Positions 18,833 through 29,088 of a stretch of 45,173 bases of DNA are shown one piece after another; within the stretch, counting starts at the first letter, position 1; the number at the start of each line of letters is the position of its first letter. A model generated the notes under the pieces. It did not search any database, was not told the origin of the DNA, and saw nothing but the letters and a program-made list of their open reading frames with translations. The stretch is from Planctomycetota bacterium (GTDB lineage: Bacteria; Planctomycetota; Planctomycetia; Pirellulales; Lacipirellulaceae), in assembly GCA_024278035.1 (NCBI GenBank), contig JAJRUA010000028.1:1-45173 (forward strand). Direction: 5' to 3'. The translations under genes and the position numbers were made by a program.

Positions 18833-19174
18833 CTATTCAAAGTCATCGGCTTCCCCCGTGATCTGTTCCAGTTGTCGCTGGCAGGCGTCTCGCTCTCGTC
18901 GGGTCGCTTCCAGGTCAAACATCAGGTATTTCATATCGAGTCGCAACTGGCCCAACGCGTCTTGCACGAGGGACAAGATACGGCGGCGGCGGCTTGTGCT
19001 TTCTATCACCCGATCCACCAAGGGTTGTAACGACGCCGACTGATCGGCGGGAAGCTGGCCAATCGCGGCGGCAAGTTGTTTCAAATCCGTGGGCAGATCA
19101 AGAGTCGGCGTGTTTGGCGTGTTCATGTTGCTATCATCCGTCAGGGCGGCAGAATGGGGGTCCGTGTTGGGCAT
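18833..19174 (-). CDS. Small coiled-coil protein of unknown function
   Basis: The start at 19174 is chosen because AGGAGAG lies about nine bases upstream; longer frames lack this. The 113 aa product has a disordered N-terminus rich in Thr, Pro and Asn (NTPNTPTLDLPTDL). A predicted helical and coiled-coil region follows with LKQLAAAIGQLPADQSASL, STSRRRRILSLVQDALGQL and YLMFDLEATRRERDACQRQL. No enzyme motif or membrane segment is visible. It lies 220 bp upstream of the kinase on the same strand and may belong to the same unit. I do not recognise the family. Confidence 0.7.
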   Translation of the reverse strand: MPNTDPHSAALTDDSNMNTPNTPTLDLPTDLKQLAAAIGQLPADQSASLQPLVDRVIESTSRRRRILSLVQDALGQLRLDMKYLMFDLEATRRERDACQRQLEQITGEADDFE

Positions 19175-19478
19175 CTTTGCTGGCTCTCCTGGAAGGTGGC
19201 CTCGAAGGGGCAATTGCCTTTTAGGTATGCAGCCCGTGCGCCGTAACTCACTCAGCAGCCGTCCCTGTCTGCCGCAACCAATTCTACGCAAAGCACTTAC
19301 GTTGCTTCAAGCGCTTGGCAGAAAAACCTTTCGAGGAATCCGGAATGAGGCGTTTTGGCCTCGTTTTCCCTAGCCGTGTTGCGGAAATCTTGCTATTCCC
19401 GCCGCTGTGCGGCGTAGAGCCCCCCTTTCCCCGCCTCGCAAGTCACCTTACCCCCCCACAATAACTCCCGATCTCTCA

Positions 19479-22280
19479 GTGCTTCGTAACGGCCCTTTCC
19501 ATCGCCCGACCCTCACCAAGCCGCTTGGAAGAAGGGTTTTTGTTGCCCTCGGATCGATTTTCGTGCTGTTGCTCCCCCTGTCGCCGCTCACCCAGCCTCT
19601 GCTAGCCGACACCTGGATCGATAGCTACGATTCCCCCGAAACCACTTGGGAAATAGGAAAGCAGCAACATGTCCGTCTGATTCAGCAAGAACGCGTCCGC
19701 CTGAGCCGGGTTGCCCCCCCAAAGGTCGCCTCAGAAAGAGAATCGCAGGCCCCCTCTCAGCCGACGATCGGAGCCGAGGTGATCGGAGCAGAAAGGCTCG
19801 TCTACGAGTGCCCACCCGGGCTGTCGGCTTGGTTTTGGCGAGATATTCCGGCAGCAGCAGTGATCGACGAACTTCGCCTCCAGGCCGATATCCGTGCCAC
19901 GGGCCCCGGAACCTTGCTTGCGGCGGAAGTGGTGCTGCCCCGATCGCTCGACCCCCAAAGTGGCCAGCCGCTGCGGGTCGTGGTTCGATCGCTCCCTCGA
20001 ACGATTCTCCGTCCTGGCGATGCGCAGTTAGTCCTAGAAAATCTCCCCCAACTGGTTCGGCATCGGGCCAGAGCATTACGGCTTGTGCCTACGGCGGAAG
20101 GAAGACCGAGAACCGTCGATGAACGGGGAGCCTACCTCACCCGGATTGGCATCATCGCGCCGGGCGATATCCGGGCTCGTCAGTTGTGGATCAAACAGGT
20201 TCGGATCGAAAGCATCGTAACGCCGCGCCAGCGTCCCGCCACGCTTGCCACTGAGTTTCAGGCAAAACACTCGCCGACGGGGCCCGCACTCGGTGCTCCG
20301 CAACAAGACCGAGCCCCTTCAAACGACCGTTTTTCAATCGCCCCTGGTGGAAAAATCGAACCGACTCGGGTGACCCTTGATAGCGATGGTTTTCGTATTG
20401 ATAGCGTCTTGTTTTTTCCACGAGTCTGGCGCTGGCACGGCGAATCGTTTGAGGGACTTGCAAGGCGCGGGTTTAATACGGTTTGGATCGATACGCCTAT
20501 TACCGAAGACCTGCTTGCCGAGGCAGCCACCCACCAGCTTCGGCTCATCGCCCCGCCACCAGAACAAGAAGCTGTAACAAAGATCCAAGCCTCTTGGGCT
20601 CCGGTCCTCGCCTGGGCGATTCGTGGCGTCGCGACGGCGCAAAACATGGACTCTCTATTGGTTGTCGTCGAAAGGAGTCGCGATCTCCCCAAGGCGGCAC
20701 GGCGCCCCTTGCTGGTTCAGACCGACGAACCTGCTGAGTGGAGTCGCCTTGCTGACGGCTTGTTCATTACGACCCGAGGAAGCCGTGTTTCGATCCGGCC
20801 CGATGCAACGAAACGCCTCCGACGAGCGCTTGCCGAGAGTCGCCCTGGCACACCGCTGCTGGCTCTGGTTGATACGGATGTCGGGCCGGCTCTTCAGCGT
20901 CAACTCGATGCCCTGGTCGGTGAGGCGGTTGCCCCTGGCTGGTTGCCTCCGGCAGACGTGGCAGGAGCGACCCATGCGGCTCTTGCAGCCGGTTGCCGAG
21001 GGATTATTTACACTTCGACCGAATCGCTCGACAGCCCTGATGATCCTACCACAGCGGCGGCCGCTTGGATTGAGCTGACCAACGCCCAATTGCAATTGAT
21101 CGCGCCATGGCTCGTCGGGCCGCGACCACCGATTCATCTCTCGGGCGATGGGGGCGGTTTGTTGCTCGAACGGCAAGGGGTTCGTCTAGCACTAGCCCCC
21201 CAATTAGCCGTTACTTCAATAGGTAGCGACCGCTTGATCTTGCCCGGTGTAGGACAAACGAGCCAGCTTTTTCGTCTCACCCCGGCTGGAGTGCATCATC
21301 TCTCCAGCAGACGAGTTGCCGGCGGATTACAGATCGATCGCCCGGGCGGCGACGCTCCTGGAGTCATCGTGATTGGTAACGACCCGCGCATCTTCGTTTC
21401 GCTTCAACGCTACACGGCAAATACGGGACAGCAGGCGGCAACAAGTCTCGTTCAATTTGCTAAGGGAGCCCTCGCCCGGGTTGATACGCTTGAACGTGAT
21501 TCGGGAGCCGAAGCGCGCCGTCGGCTTGGTGAAGCCAACCTTGCGGTAGCACGCCGCGATTTTCCGGCTGCGTACGACCTTGCCTATGCGGCCCTTGAAG
21601 TGATGGAGCTAGCCGCCGAAAAAAGGCGGCGCATTGCGGTCGCCTCTACGGGAATTGCCGAGAGCAGCCCGCTCGCGGTGCTCCCCTCAACACTGACCGA
21701 TCATTTTCGGTTAACACAAATGCTTGCCGCTGCCGAGCGCGGTTCCAATCGGCTTTACGGCGGTAGCTTCGAAGATATCGACAACGTGCGCCAACGAGGG
21801 TGGACGCACCCCTCTCCACCGGTCGAGGGAGTCACGAAGGTCGAGTTGATTGAAAAAACGCCGGTTCACGGTGAACGGCTCTTGCGTCTCTCCTGCAAAA
21901 CACCGCAACCGGCCAGCCTCACACCGCGTGTCGTTTCGCCCAAAATAGAACTTGCTGCTGGGGAGTTGGTCGAAGTGACCGGCTGGGCACGCGTCACGGC
22001 TATTCCAGGACAAGAGCCCGGTTGGTTGCGTGTTTCCGATACGTTGGGCGGCGAGGAACTGGCTCTTGAAATCGGCCCTCACCGAGAGTGGCGGCCCTTC
22101 CGCCTGCTTCGCCGTGCTACGGTGCCGACGACACTTCGCCTTACGCTTGCTGCCGAAGGGGCTGTGACAGTGGACCTCGATGGCGTGATGCTTCGGGCGA
22201 TTGAGCCGGTGGCAAAGAGAGTCTCACGCCGAGCCACAGAGAGGCCAAGGGAAAACAAAGGCCTCACGCAAAGACGCTAG
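19479..22280 (+). CDS. Large exported protein with carbohydrate-enzyme-like architecture
   Basis: The frame is open from GTG 19407. GTG 19479 is a better candidate start because it gives a shorter leader (RRVFVALGSIFVLLLPLSPL, cleavage before DTW) and about 933 residues; the true start is uncertain. I infer the architecture from sequence texture: a beta-rich N-terminal domain, then a segment with DGFRIDSVLFFPRVWRWHG and RGFNTVWIDTPI resembling glycosidase-type (beta/alpha) barrels without a clear Glu pair. A helical region (ARRRLGEANLAVARRDFPAA) and a C-terminal carbohydrate-binding-like beta domain (NRLYGGSFEDID, VEVTGWARV, WRPFRLLRRA) follow. It is a planctomycete-style secreted protein of unknown activity. 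Its last residues come from a dispersed repeat. Confidence 0.8.
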   Translation: MLRNGPFHRPTLTKPLGRRVFVALGSIFVLLLPLSPLTQPLLADTWIDSYDSPETTWEIGKQQHVRLIQQERVRLSRVAPPKVASERESQAPSQPTIGAEVIGAERLVYECPPGLSAWFWRDIPAAAVIDELRLQADIRATGPGTLLAAEVVLPRSLDPQSGQPLRVVVRSLPRTILRPGDAQLVLENLPQLVRHRARALRLVPTAEGRPRTVDERGAYLTRIGIIAPGDIRARQLWIKQVRIESIVTPRQRPATLATEFQAKHSPTGPALGAPQQDRAPSNDRFSIAPGGKIEPTRVTLDSDGFRIDSVLFFPRVWRWHGESFEGLARRGFNTVWIDTPITEDLLAEAATHQLRLIAPPPEQEAVTKIQASWAPVLAWAIRGVATAQNMDSLLVVVERSRDLPKAARRPLLVQTDEPAEWSRLADGLFITTRGSRVSIRPDATKRLRRALAESRPGTPLLALVDTDVGPALQRQLDALVGEAVAPGWLPPADVAGATHAALAAGCRGIIYTSTESLDSPDDPTTAAAAWIELTNAQLQLIAPWLVGPRPPIHLSGDGGGLLLERQGVRLALAPQLAVTSIGSDRLILPGVGQTSQLFRLTPAGVHHLSSRRVAGGLQIDRPGGDAPGVIVIGNDPRIFVSLQRYTANTGQQAATSLVQFAKGALARVDTLERDSGAEARRRLGEANLAVARRDFPAAYDLAYAALEVMELAAEKRRRIAVASTGIAESSPLAVLPSTLTDHFRLTQMLAAAERGSNRLYGGSFEDIDNVRQRGWTHPSPPVEGVTKVELIEKTPVHGERLLRLSCKTPQPASLTPRVVSPKIELAAGELVEVTGWARVTAIPGQEPGWLRVSDTLGGEELALEIGPHREWRPFRLLRRATVPTTLRLTLAAEGAVTVDLDGVMLRAIEPVAKRVSRRATERPRENKGLTQRR

Positions 22281-22337
22281 TGCTTTGGCACAGCTTAATT
22301 TTCTCAACCCTGTTTTTTAGCTGTGACGCAGCGCTAG
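22277..22337. repeat. Palindromic element spanning the stop codon of the large exported protein
   Basis: The left arm CTAGTGCTTTGGCACAGCT (22277-22295) and right arm AGCTGTGACGCAGCGCTAG (22319-22337) are inverted copies with four mismatches over 19 bp, separated by 23 bases. The TAG stop (22278-22280) is inside the left arm. Just before it, CACGCAAAGACG resembles another dispersed repeat seen near nth. Confidence 0.8.
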
Positions 22338-22347
22338 GGGCCTTCCA

Positions 22348-23139
22348 TCAACAAAAATAATTCACCGCGTTCTCGAACAATTGAAGGCCGGCACCCTTGC
22401 CTGCCGGTTTGCCCTGGCGAGTCCAGTTGGGGTGTTGGGTCGCGTCGATGAACCGCTCGGGGTGGGGCATCAGGCCGAGCACCCGGCCCGTGGCATCGCA
22501 CAAACCGGCAGCGCCTGCGGTTGAACCGTTCGGATTCAGCGGGAAGGGCAACTCACCAGAGGCCGAGGTTTGTCCTTCTTCATCAGCATACTGCAAAACG
22601 ATTCGTCCCAACGTGGCGAGTTTTTCTAGTGCCGCCGCGTCGCGCAGAACGATTTTCCCCTCGGCATGAGCGATCGGCATTTCGATTTGCCCCATCCCTT
22701 GAAGAAAGACGCAGTCGCCCGGTGAGGTAGCCAAGTGGACCCAACGTGCTTCGTAACGACCGTGGTCGTTCCAAGTGAGCGTTGCGTGTGGTCCCGCTTC
22801 ATCGGCGCTGTCCAATAGGCCGGTCTTCATCAGCACTTGAAAACCGTTACAGATGCCGAGGATCAGCTTGCCATCGTCACGAAACTGGCGGAATGCGTCG
22901 GACAATCGCAAACGCAATTGGTTGCCCAGCACACGTCCTGCCCCCACGTCATCGCCATAACTGAAGCCGCCGGGAATGCAAAAAATCTGGTACTGCTCTA
23001 GCAGGGCAGGCTCTTCGAGCAAGCGATTTACATGCACCCGATCCGCCAGTCCCCGGGCAAGTTGAAATGCTTGGGCCGTCTCTTCATCGCAATTCGCACC
23101 AGGCGAACGAAGAACTAAAACACGAGGAGCGGCCATCAA
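22348..23139 (-). CDS. purQ: Phosphoribosylformylglycinamidine synthase, glutaminase subunit
   Basis: PurQ releases ammonia from glutamine for PurL in the fourth step of de novo purine synthesis. The 263 aa class I glutamine amidotransferase has VLVLRSPGANCDEE (7-20), FCIPGGFSYGDDVGAGR, the nucleophile Cys97 in GICNGFQVLMKTGLL and the His-Glu pair in MPHPERFID. Length is typical of the longer PurQ type. Start ATG 23139 or 23136. It follows purL after 192 bp, a gap holding a strong inverted repeat. Confidence 0.95.
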   Translation of the reverse strand: MMAAPRVLVLRSPGANCDEETAQAFQLARGLADRVHVNRLLEEPALLEQYQIFCIPGGFSYGDDVGAGRVLGNQLRLRLSDAFRQFRDDGKLILGICNGFQVLMKTGLLDSADEAGPHATLTWNDHGRYEARWVHLATSPGDCVFLQGMGQIEMPIAHAEGKIVLRDAAALEKLATLGRIVLQYADEEGQTSASGELPFPLNPNGSTAGAAGLCDATGRVLGLMPHPERFIDATQHPNWTRQGKPAGKGAGLQLFENAVNYFC

Positions 23140-23193
23140 TTTTCTAAGCAGTTAATTGTGAAACGGGGGAAACAGTTGCCACACTTCATTTTT

Positions 23194-23317
23194 CTTAATC
23201 TTAATCCTACTCATAATCTTAATCCCCTCCCCTCTCTTAGTCGTCGCTCGTCAGGCCGACCGAATCGAGATGCGATCAATCCAAATAATGCTGATTAAGA
23301 GTAGGATTAAGATTAAG
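23194..23317. repeat. Long inverted repeat of TTAATC units in the purL-purQ gap
   Basis: CTTAATCTTAATCCTACTCATAATC (23194-23218; arm of 25 bases) faces its inverted copy at 23293-23317 with one mismatch. The spacer is 74 bp. The arms are AT-rich and built of TTAATC units, unlike the surrounding coding DNA. The right arm ends 14 bp from the purL stop. In an RNA it could form a long hairpin between purL and purQ. Confidence 0.85.
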
Positions 23318-23331
23318 ATATAAAAACTCTC

Positions 23332-26280
23332 TCACCATCGCAGAGGGGCTTGCCATGCTTCTTTTAGCGTGGCTAGGTCGGTTGTTATCAAGGGTTTCTT
23401 GAACGCCGCGATCTGGAAGGCATCTCCTTCGGTTACCTGCCAAATGCAAGCGGAGGGAACGTCAGCTAGCCATTTCTTAAACTCTTGCACTTTCTCTTCG
23501 GGAACTTCACAAACGAATCGACTGTTCGACTCGCTGAACAAGGCGGCAAGCAAGCGTTCGCCAGCCGAGTCAAAATCCCCTACCAACGGCACGCGGGCAA
23601 CGTCTGCAAGGACGCCCAATCCGCCGGCGAAGGCCATCTCAGCCAGGGCGACAGCCAGCCCCCCTTCGCTCAAGTCGTGGCACGCTCGAACACAGCCTGA
23701 AAGAATCGCTTGATGAACTCCGCCGAAAGTAGCTCGTGCCGCCTTGGTATCGACCGTTGGGACGATGCCCCCTTTGACGCCGCTGACCAAACCGTAATGA
23801 GAGCCACCCATTTCGTAGCGGGTGGCCCCCACAACGTAGAGCGAGGAGCCCGCCCGCTTGAGGTCCATCGTCACAGCCGTAGAGACGTCTTCGATTTGAC
23901 CCATCGCGCTAATAAGCAAAGTCGCGGGAATAGCGATTGTTTGCTTCTTGCCGTTCGCATCAAAATAGCTGAACTCATTGTTGAGGCTGTCTTTTCCGCT
24001 AATAAAAGGAGCCTCAAATGCCAGGGCCATATCATGGCAGGCCAAAGCAGCCCGAACGATCGAACCAAGCATCTCGGCCCGTTCGCAATCTCCCCAGCAA
24101 AAATTATCAAGCAGCGCGATTCGGTTCGGATCGGCACCCACCGCCACGCAATTGCGGATCGCTTCATCGACGGCACTGGCGGCCATCGCATAGGTATCCA
24201 GATCGCCGTAACAAGGGTTGATGCCACAGCCGATGACCAATCCTCGCTGGCTAGAGAGCTTGGGGCGGACCACTGCCGCATCGCCGGGGCCGTCGGCCTG
24301 AACGCCCACAAGTGGTTTCACGACGCTGCCCCCCTGCACCTCGTGATCGTACTGACGGATGATTCCTTCCTTGCTTGCCACGTTGAGCGATCCGAGCACA
24401 CGCAACAAGTCTTCCGCGAAATCCGGGCTAACGGGGGGCGTAAAAGGCGTGACGGGAGCAGGCTTGTAAGTCGCCTCACGAACGACCGGGGGCCGCCCAT
24501 CGTGCAAAAATGCCATTGGCAGTTCGCCCACCAACTCGCCATCGTAGACCAAATGCAATTGTCCTCCGGGGACAAACCGACCGATGACGGTCGCCTCGAC
24601 CCCTTCCGATTCGCAAAGAGCGTGTAGCTCTTTCCATTGGTCGTCCGAGACGGCAACGACCATTCGCTCCTGGGCTTCGGAGATCCAAATCTCGGTGTAC
24701 GAAAGGCCTTCGTACTTGAGTGGGGCCTTTTCGAGCCAGACCTGGGCTCCGATCTCTTCGCCCATCTCGCCCACAGCACTGCTGAACCCGCCCGCTCCAC
24801 AATCGGTGATCGCATTGTAAAGACCGAGGTCACGAGCCTGGAGCAAGACGTCTGCCACTTTTTTTTCTTCGATCGCATTGCCAATCTGCACGGCTCCGCC
24901 TGAGAGCATTTCGCTATCGCTTGTTAGTTCAGCACTCGAGAAAGTCGCTCCATGGATACCATCCCGACCTGTCCGGCCCCCGATCGTCACGATCAAATCG
25001 TTCGGCTGCGGATCACCAAACGACTTGTCCTTGGGGATCAGGCCGACGTTGCCACAAAAAACGAGCGGGTTGCCCAGGTAGCGTTCGTCAAAACAGACCG
25101 CGCCATTGACCGTGGGAATGCCCATCCGGTTGCCGTAATCGCGGACCCCTTCCACGACACCTTCCATCACCCGCCGCGGCGCAAGGACCCCAGGCGGGAG
25201 CGAATCGCCGGGCGTCTCCGGCGGGGCAAAGCAGAAAACATCGGTGCTACAAACGGGCTTGGCACCAAGGCCCGTTCCGAGCGTGTCACGGATGACCCCC
25301 CCCATGCCCGTGTTGGCTCCGCCATAAGGCTCAAGGGCCGAGGGGTGGTTGTGTGTTTCCACCTTAAAGCAAACATTGTCCTCGCCATCGAACAGCACGA
25401 TGCCCGCATTGTCTTTGAAGACACTAACGCACCAATCTTCTTTTTCGATATCCGCTTCCCAAAGCCGCCGCAGTTTGTTCGTCGCGTCGAAGATCGTCTC
25501 TTTGAGCATGTTGTCAAATTGGCGTTCGCCCTGTTCATCTCGGTAAGCAATTCGACCGGCGAGCGTCTTGTGGCTACAGTGTTCGCTCCAAGTTTGGGCG
25601 AGGGTCTCTAGCTCAATATCGGTCGGTGCGCGGCCCAAGTCGGCAAAGTAACGCTGGATTGTTTGCATCTCGGCTAGTTGCAAATAAAGCTGTCCTTCGC
25701 GGCTGAGCTTCTGAAGACCCTCGTCATCAAGGTCTGCCAGTTCCGTGTGCTTTAGCTCAAAGTGATAGGGCTGGCCGCCGTCGAGCGTTTGGATGTCGAG
25801 CGGGCCGACGACCAATTGCTCAATCGCGTCGTTCGCCAACAGCTTCACGCCCACTTCATTGATCTGCTCAGGCGTAGCCCCTGCGATCCAGTATTTACGG
25901 AACGTGCGGACGCGAACTTCGGGGTAGCCAAGATCGGCAATCGCTTGCTCGGCACTCTGGGCAGTGGGGTCCATGACGCCCACTTTCGGCAAGACCTGCA
26001 CGAGTTGGGCCTCTTCGCCGAGTTGCTCTGCGATGGAAAAGGGTGTTTTCTGATCGGCGACCGTTGCCCAGCACGCCTGCTCAACAACAGGATCAACCAG
26101 CAGCTCCCCGGCGATCCGGGCGACGGCCGCCTCGTCGAGCGAGGCTCCTTCTAAGAGGAATCCGCGAGCCGTCAAAACGGACAATTCGCCCAAATCGGCC
26201 TGCATGGCGTGTTCTGCAAGGCGTTCGGCAACACGGTCCGGCTCGCCTTGAGCCGGTAGAATATCAACTTCCCAGAGCAT
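23332..26280 (-). CDS. purL: Phosphoribosylformylglycinamidine synthase with fused PurS-like region
   Basis: PurL makes formylglycinamidine ribotide from FGAR, ATP and PurQ-supplied ammonia. ATG 26280 ([14 protein letters not shown]) is preferred to the in-frame ATG 26340 because AAGGGA lies upstream; it overlaps tyrA by 17 bp. The 982 aa product starts with two PurS-like stretches (about 1-75 and 92-161; the second has [18 protein letters not shown] and [16 protein letters not shown]). The PurL core follows: [10 protein letters not shown] (about 230-239), the [18 protein letters not shown] region, [26 protein letters not shown] and [20 protein letters not shown]. No separate purS gene is visible, which fits a built-in PurS. 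Confidence 0.95.
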   Translation of the reverse strand: MLWEVDILPAQGEPDRVAERLAEHAMQADLGELSVLTARGFLLEGASLDEAAVARIAGELLVDPVVEQACWATVADQKTPFSIAEQLGEEAQLVQVLPKVGVMDPTAQSAEQAIADLGYPEVRVRTFRKYWIAGATPEQINEVGVKLLANDAIEQLVVGPLDIQTLDGGQPYHFELKHTELADLDDEGLQKLSREGQLYLQLAEMQTIQRYFADLGRAPTDIELETLAQTWSEHCSHKTLAGRIAYRDEQGERQFDNMLKETIFDATNKLRRLWEADIEKEDWCVSVFKDNAGIVLFDGEDNVCFKVETHNHPSALEPYGGANTGMGGVIRDTLGTGLGAKPVCSTDVFCFAPPETPGDSLPPGVLAPRRVMEGVVEGVRDYGNRMGIPTVNGAVCFDERYLGNPLVFCGNVGLIPKDKSFGDPQPNDLIVTIGGRTGRDGIHGATFSSAELTSDSEMLSGGAVQIGNAIEEKKVADVLLQARDLGLYNAITDCGAGGFSSAVGEMGEEIGAQVWLEKAPLKYEGLSYTEIWISEAQERMVVAVSDDQWKELHALCESEGVEATVIGRFVPGGQLHLVYDGELVGELPMAFLHDGRPPVVREATYKPAPVTPFTPPVSPDFAEDLLRVLGSLNVASKEGIIRQYDHEVQGGSVVKPLVGVQADGPGDAAVVRPKLSSQRGLVIGCGINPCYGDLDTYAMAASAVDEAIRNCVAVGADPNRIALLDNFCWGDCERAEMLGSIVRAALACHDMALAFEAPFISGKDSLNNEFSYFDANGKKQTIAIPATLLISAMGQIEDVSTAVTMDLKRAGSSLYVVGATRYEMGGSHYGLVSGVKGGIVPTVDTKAARATFGGVHQAILSGCVRACHDLSEGGLAVALAEMAFAGGLGVLADVARVPLVGDFDSAGERLLAALFSESNSRFVCEVPEEKVQEFKKWLADVPSACIWQVTEGDAFQIAAFKKPLITTDLATLKEAWQAPLRW

Positions 26281-27208
26281 CACGTCGTCGCTTCCCTTCT
26301 GCAAATAGTTGCTCAATTTTGTTTCCATCCGCCTCGGCAAGTGCCTCGGAGTAAGCCGCCAGCTCTTCGCTAAGGCTTTTTATACCAAGGGTAACCGCTT
26401 CACGATTCGCAAGTAGAATATCACGCCATAGGGTAGGTGAGCCAGCCGCCACGCGGGTTGTGTCGGCCCAACCGGTTGCGGCAAGCCGAAGTACCTCTTC
26501 CGGGGTGTGCGCCGCCAAGGCTGCCGCCACGACGTGGGGCACATGGCTTGTGAGGGCAAGCACCCGGTCGTGCTCAGCAGGTGACATCGCTTCAACTCGT
26601 GAACCGAGCGATTCCCACAATTGTTTCGCAGCGGCAATTGTTGCGGGGGAAGTGGATGCCGTTGGCGTGACAATCGATAGAGCCCCATCCAACAAATCCG
26701 CCCGCGCCGCTTCGGGGCCCGTGCGGTGATCGCCTGCCAAGGGGTGGGAACCGACAAAGCCGGCAACTTTCGCTTCAACTTTGGCGACGATCTCTCCTTT
26801 GGTGCTGCCGGCGTCGGTCAGTAAGGCTCCTGGGGCCGTATGCTGGGCTGCCATCAGCAAGGAGTCGGCAATCTTCCCCACCGGCAAGCAAGAAACCACA
26901 AGGTCGGCCCCCTTGAGGCCCGCCCCGAGATCGTCGGTCGCCTCATCCACAAGGCCCAGTTGGAGTAGATTATCGGCCCTTTCCGGCGACCGGGCGATAC
27001 CCGTAACCCGATCGGCAAGCCCCCGTTCACGCAAAGCGAGCGCGATCGAGCCTCCGATAAGGCCGACCCCTAGGATCACGGCGTGTTGGAATGGTGGCTT
27101 TGACAAAGGGATTTTTTCTATCAGTTTGGGCGTTATCCGGCGGAGCAACTTGCCTGCTAGTTTGCCTAGCCGCAGGCGGAAGCCGCGGAGATAATGTGCA
27201 AAAAACAC
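26264..27208 (-). CDS. tyrA: Prephenate dehydrogenase (tyrosine biosynthesis)
   Basis: TyrA oxidatively decarboxylates prephenate to 4-hydroxyphenylpyruvate with NAD(P)+. The 314 aa protein (GTG start 27208) has a basic leader of about 40 residues before the Rossmann motif [16 protein letters not shown], so a later start is possible. Further support comes from [46 protein letters not shown] (substrate-binding His) and [15 protein letters not shown]. Its 3' end overlaps purL by 17 bp, suggesting translational coupling, although tyrosine and purine synthesis are not directly linked. Confidence 0.92.
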   Translation of the reverse strand: MFFAHYLRGFRLRLGKLAGKLLRRITPKLIEKIPLSKPPFQHAVILGVGLIGGSIALALRERGLADRVTGIARSPERADNLLQLGLVDEATDDLGAGLKGADLVVSCLPVGKIADSLLMAAQHTAPGALLTDAGSTKGEIVAKVEAKVAGFVGSHPLAGDHRTGPEAARADLLDGALSIVTPTASTSPATIAAAKQLWESLGSRVEAMSPAEHDRVLALTSHVPHVVAAALAAHTPEEVLRLAATGWADTTRVAAGSPTLWRDILLANREAVTLGIKSLSEELAAYSEALAEADGNKIEQLFAEGKRRRDALGS

Positions 27209-27571
27209 TAGCTTTCCGCTTGCTAGGGCTTATTCAATTTCGGACTTCTAAACGGGAGTGGTCAGCAGTTTACGCAGGTTCCCGTCAGAAAGCATGGGCC
27301 CCCAAGGACCGACCCTTGGCTGGGACCAAGAGCGAACGGCGAAAGCCCACCCATTTTGCCCAGTCGATACTGGCCTTTCCTATCAGCACCGTTTGGGGGT
27401 AAATCTTTAGGTGGATTGCTCGCGGAAGAGTCGCTGTCGAGTGGCAGAAGGGGTAAGCTAGGGGTAGGTATCCGTCCCCGCTAAAAATAAGTACCCTCTC
27501 TGCGATCGTTTATCTGGACCGTTCAAACAGCCCTCCCCATGGGGGGGGTACCCCGATCAGGAATTGCCGCC
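27209..27571. other. Divergent intergenic region between tyrA and the DUF1573 gene
   Basis: These 363 bp should contain promoters for both directions. I see no convincing -35/-10 pair. A short hairpin CCAAGG-ACCGAC-CCTTGG is present near 27305 and a CCCCATGGGG palindrome near 27538, neither with a clear role. No coding or RNA gene can be supported. Confidence 0.5.
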
Positions 27572-28660
27572 ATGCCCCCTTGGGCCTACCGATGGATCGT
27601 TCTCCCCGCTTTCGCCGTAGGGTTTGTCACTACCCTGCTTGCTGCTGAGGTTGCTAGTGCTCAGGCGTGGGCCTCAAAAATGTTCGACACGCTCGACCAC
27701 GACTTCGGTGTCGTCGCCCGAGGGTCCGACACGGTCTTCAAATTTGAAATTAAGAACATCTACAAAGAAGACATTGTCCTCGGCAGTGTCCGCTCCAGTT
27801 GCGGATGCACGACCGTCTCGATCGAAAATCCCGTCATTAAAACTTACGAAAAAGGCTATATTGTCGCGAAGTTCAATACCCGTACCTTCACGGGTATCCA
27901 CAGCGCAACGCTCACCGTCCAAATCATCAAGCCCTACTCAGCGCAAGTGCAAGTGCGCGTTCATGGTAACATTCGTGGCGATGTGGTCTTCGAGCCCGGG
28001 TCCATCGATTTCGGATCGGTCGAACAGGGGAGCCAACATGAGCGAAGGCTTAGCATCTCTCATGCTGGCCGGTCCACCTGGATGGTGACCGACGTACGCA
28101 GCAGCAGCGATTACCTTGCTGCTGAACTCGTCGAACGGCAGCGTTATGCGGGCAGGGTCTCTTACGACTTGGTCGTTCGATTGCTGGATAACGCACCAGC
28201 CGGTTTTCTAAAGGAACAGCTTGTCCTCGTAACGAACGATGGAGCGAACCCACAGATTCCGATTGACGTGGCCGGGAAAATCAAGGCTGAGTTGACCGTT
28301 GCGCCTGAGAATCTGGTCCTCGGCGAGGTGCCCCGAGGGGAGACGGTTACCAAGCGATTGCTCGTACGTGGCAAAAAACCTTTTCGCGTTACTAGCGTTG
28401 AGTGCGAGGGCGATTGTTTTTCATTCAAAACCAAGGACCAAACGGCTGAACGGCATATCGTCACCGTAACTTTCACCGCCGAGCGCGAGCCAGGGCGACT
28501 TCGCAAGCCGATCACCATCACCACCGACCTGGGCGAAACTTACCAGGCGGTCTGTCAGGCCTATGCCACGGTGACCGATGCGAAGACCGGGGCTTCCGAA
28601 GAAGCCCCCCCCGCCAGCGACAGCGCTGCGGGCAGGACCAAAACGGCATTAGCCCCGTAG
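27572..28660 (+). CDS. Exported DUF1573-domain protein
   Basis: ATG 27572 (MPPWAYRWIVLP) is preceded by AGGA at a suitable distance and begins a signal peptide ending near VASAQA; ATG 27539 adds 11 residues. The 362 aa product starts with a DUF1573 domain (about 38-135): TLDHDFGVVARGSDTVFKF and the cysteine pair in RSSCGCTTVSIENP. Further Ig-like beta domains follow, one with IDFGSVEQGSQHERRLSISH. Such proteins are very common in planctomycetes; their role is not known, but fold and export suggest an envelope or extracellular binding function. The C-terminus is Ala/Pro-rich. It appears monocistronic. Confidence 0.88.
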   Translation: MPPWAYRWIVLPAFAVGFVTTLLAAEVASAQAWASKMFDTLDHDFGVVARGSDTVFKFEIKNIYKEDIVLGSVRSSCGCTTVSIENPVIKTYEKGYIVAKFNTRTFTGIHSATLTVQIIKPYSAQVQVRVHGNIRGDVVFEPGSIDFGSVEQGSQHERRLSISHAGRSTWMVTDVRSSSDYLAAELVERQRYAGRVSYDLVVRLLDNAPAGFLKEQLVLVTNDGANPQIPIDVAGKIKAELTVAPENLVLGEVPRGETVTKRLLVRGKKPFRVTSVECEGDCFSFKTKDQTAERHIVTVTFTAEREPGRLRKPITITTDLGETYQAVCQAYATVTDAKTGASEEAPPASDSAAGRTKTALAP

Positions 28661-29088
28661 GGCTTCACTGCAGCCTGACCGAAACATCGGTTCACAAACG
28701 CAAGCTTCGGAGCTAACCATTCAATGTCAAGCCTTTTTCTCAGCCGCGGGCCCGAAAGGGCCCGACACCCACGTCGTTCCAACAATTCCGCTCGATTTTT
28801 TTGAGAAGGCGCCCCGCAACCTCTCGTAAGGCGAGCCGTCGGCATCAGCCGCTGGAGCAAAGGCCGAAGGATTTTCATTTCTACGATCGCCCCAGCACCT
28901 GGCCCAAGAAAAAGCTTGGGGGTTTTCGGCCACTCCGGGAAACCTGTCTCCACGTTGTGAGCCCCTTGTCACTGGCAACGAAAAAAAGCATTTCAACCTG
29001 GGAATCCGACAGAAAATCTTACCGTTGACTGAAACCTTGAGCGTCTCTTGTAACTGAGCCATAAAGTCTCACTTAGGGATGAAAAATT
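28661..29088. other. Intergenic region with a GC-rich hairpin
   Basis: These 428 bp lie between convergent genes. The only structure I see is CGGGCCC-GAAA-GGGCCCG (28747-28764), a 7-bp perfect stem with a GAAA tetraloop but no following T-run, so not a standard terminator. Open frames here have no recognisable domain and atypical composition, so none is called as a gene. Confidence 0.45.

Noticed and set aside
18031..18861. 276-aa plus-strand frame opposite the kinase gene
   Set aside because: Antisense to the kinase domain with its HRD and DFG motifs; no recognisable domain.
23710..24627. 305-aa plus-strand open frame opposite purL
   Set aside because: It lies wholly inside the strongly conserved purL gene on the other strand and shows no domain or signal; it is a shadow frame in GC-rich coding DNA.
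28561..28953. Minus-strand frame of 130 aa after the DUF1573 gene
   Set aside because: It overlaps the DUF1573 coding region on the other strand and contains the GC hairpin; no homology visible.
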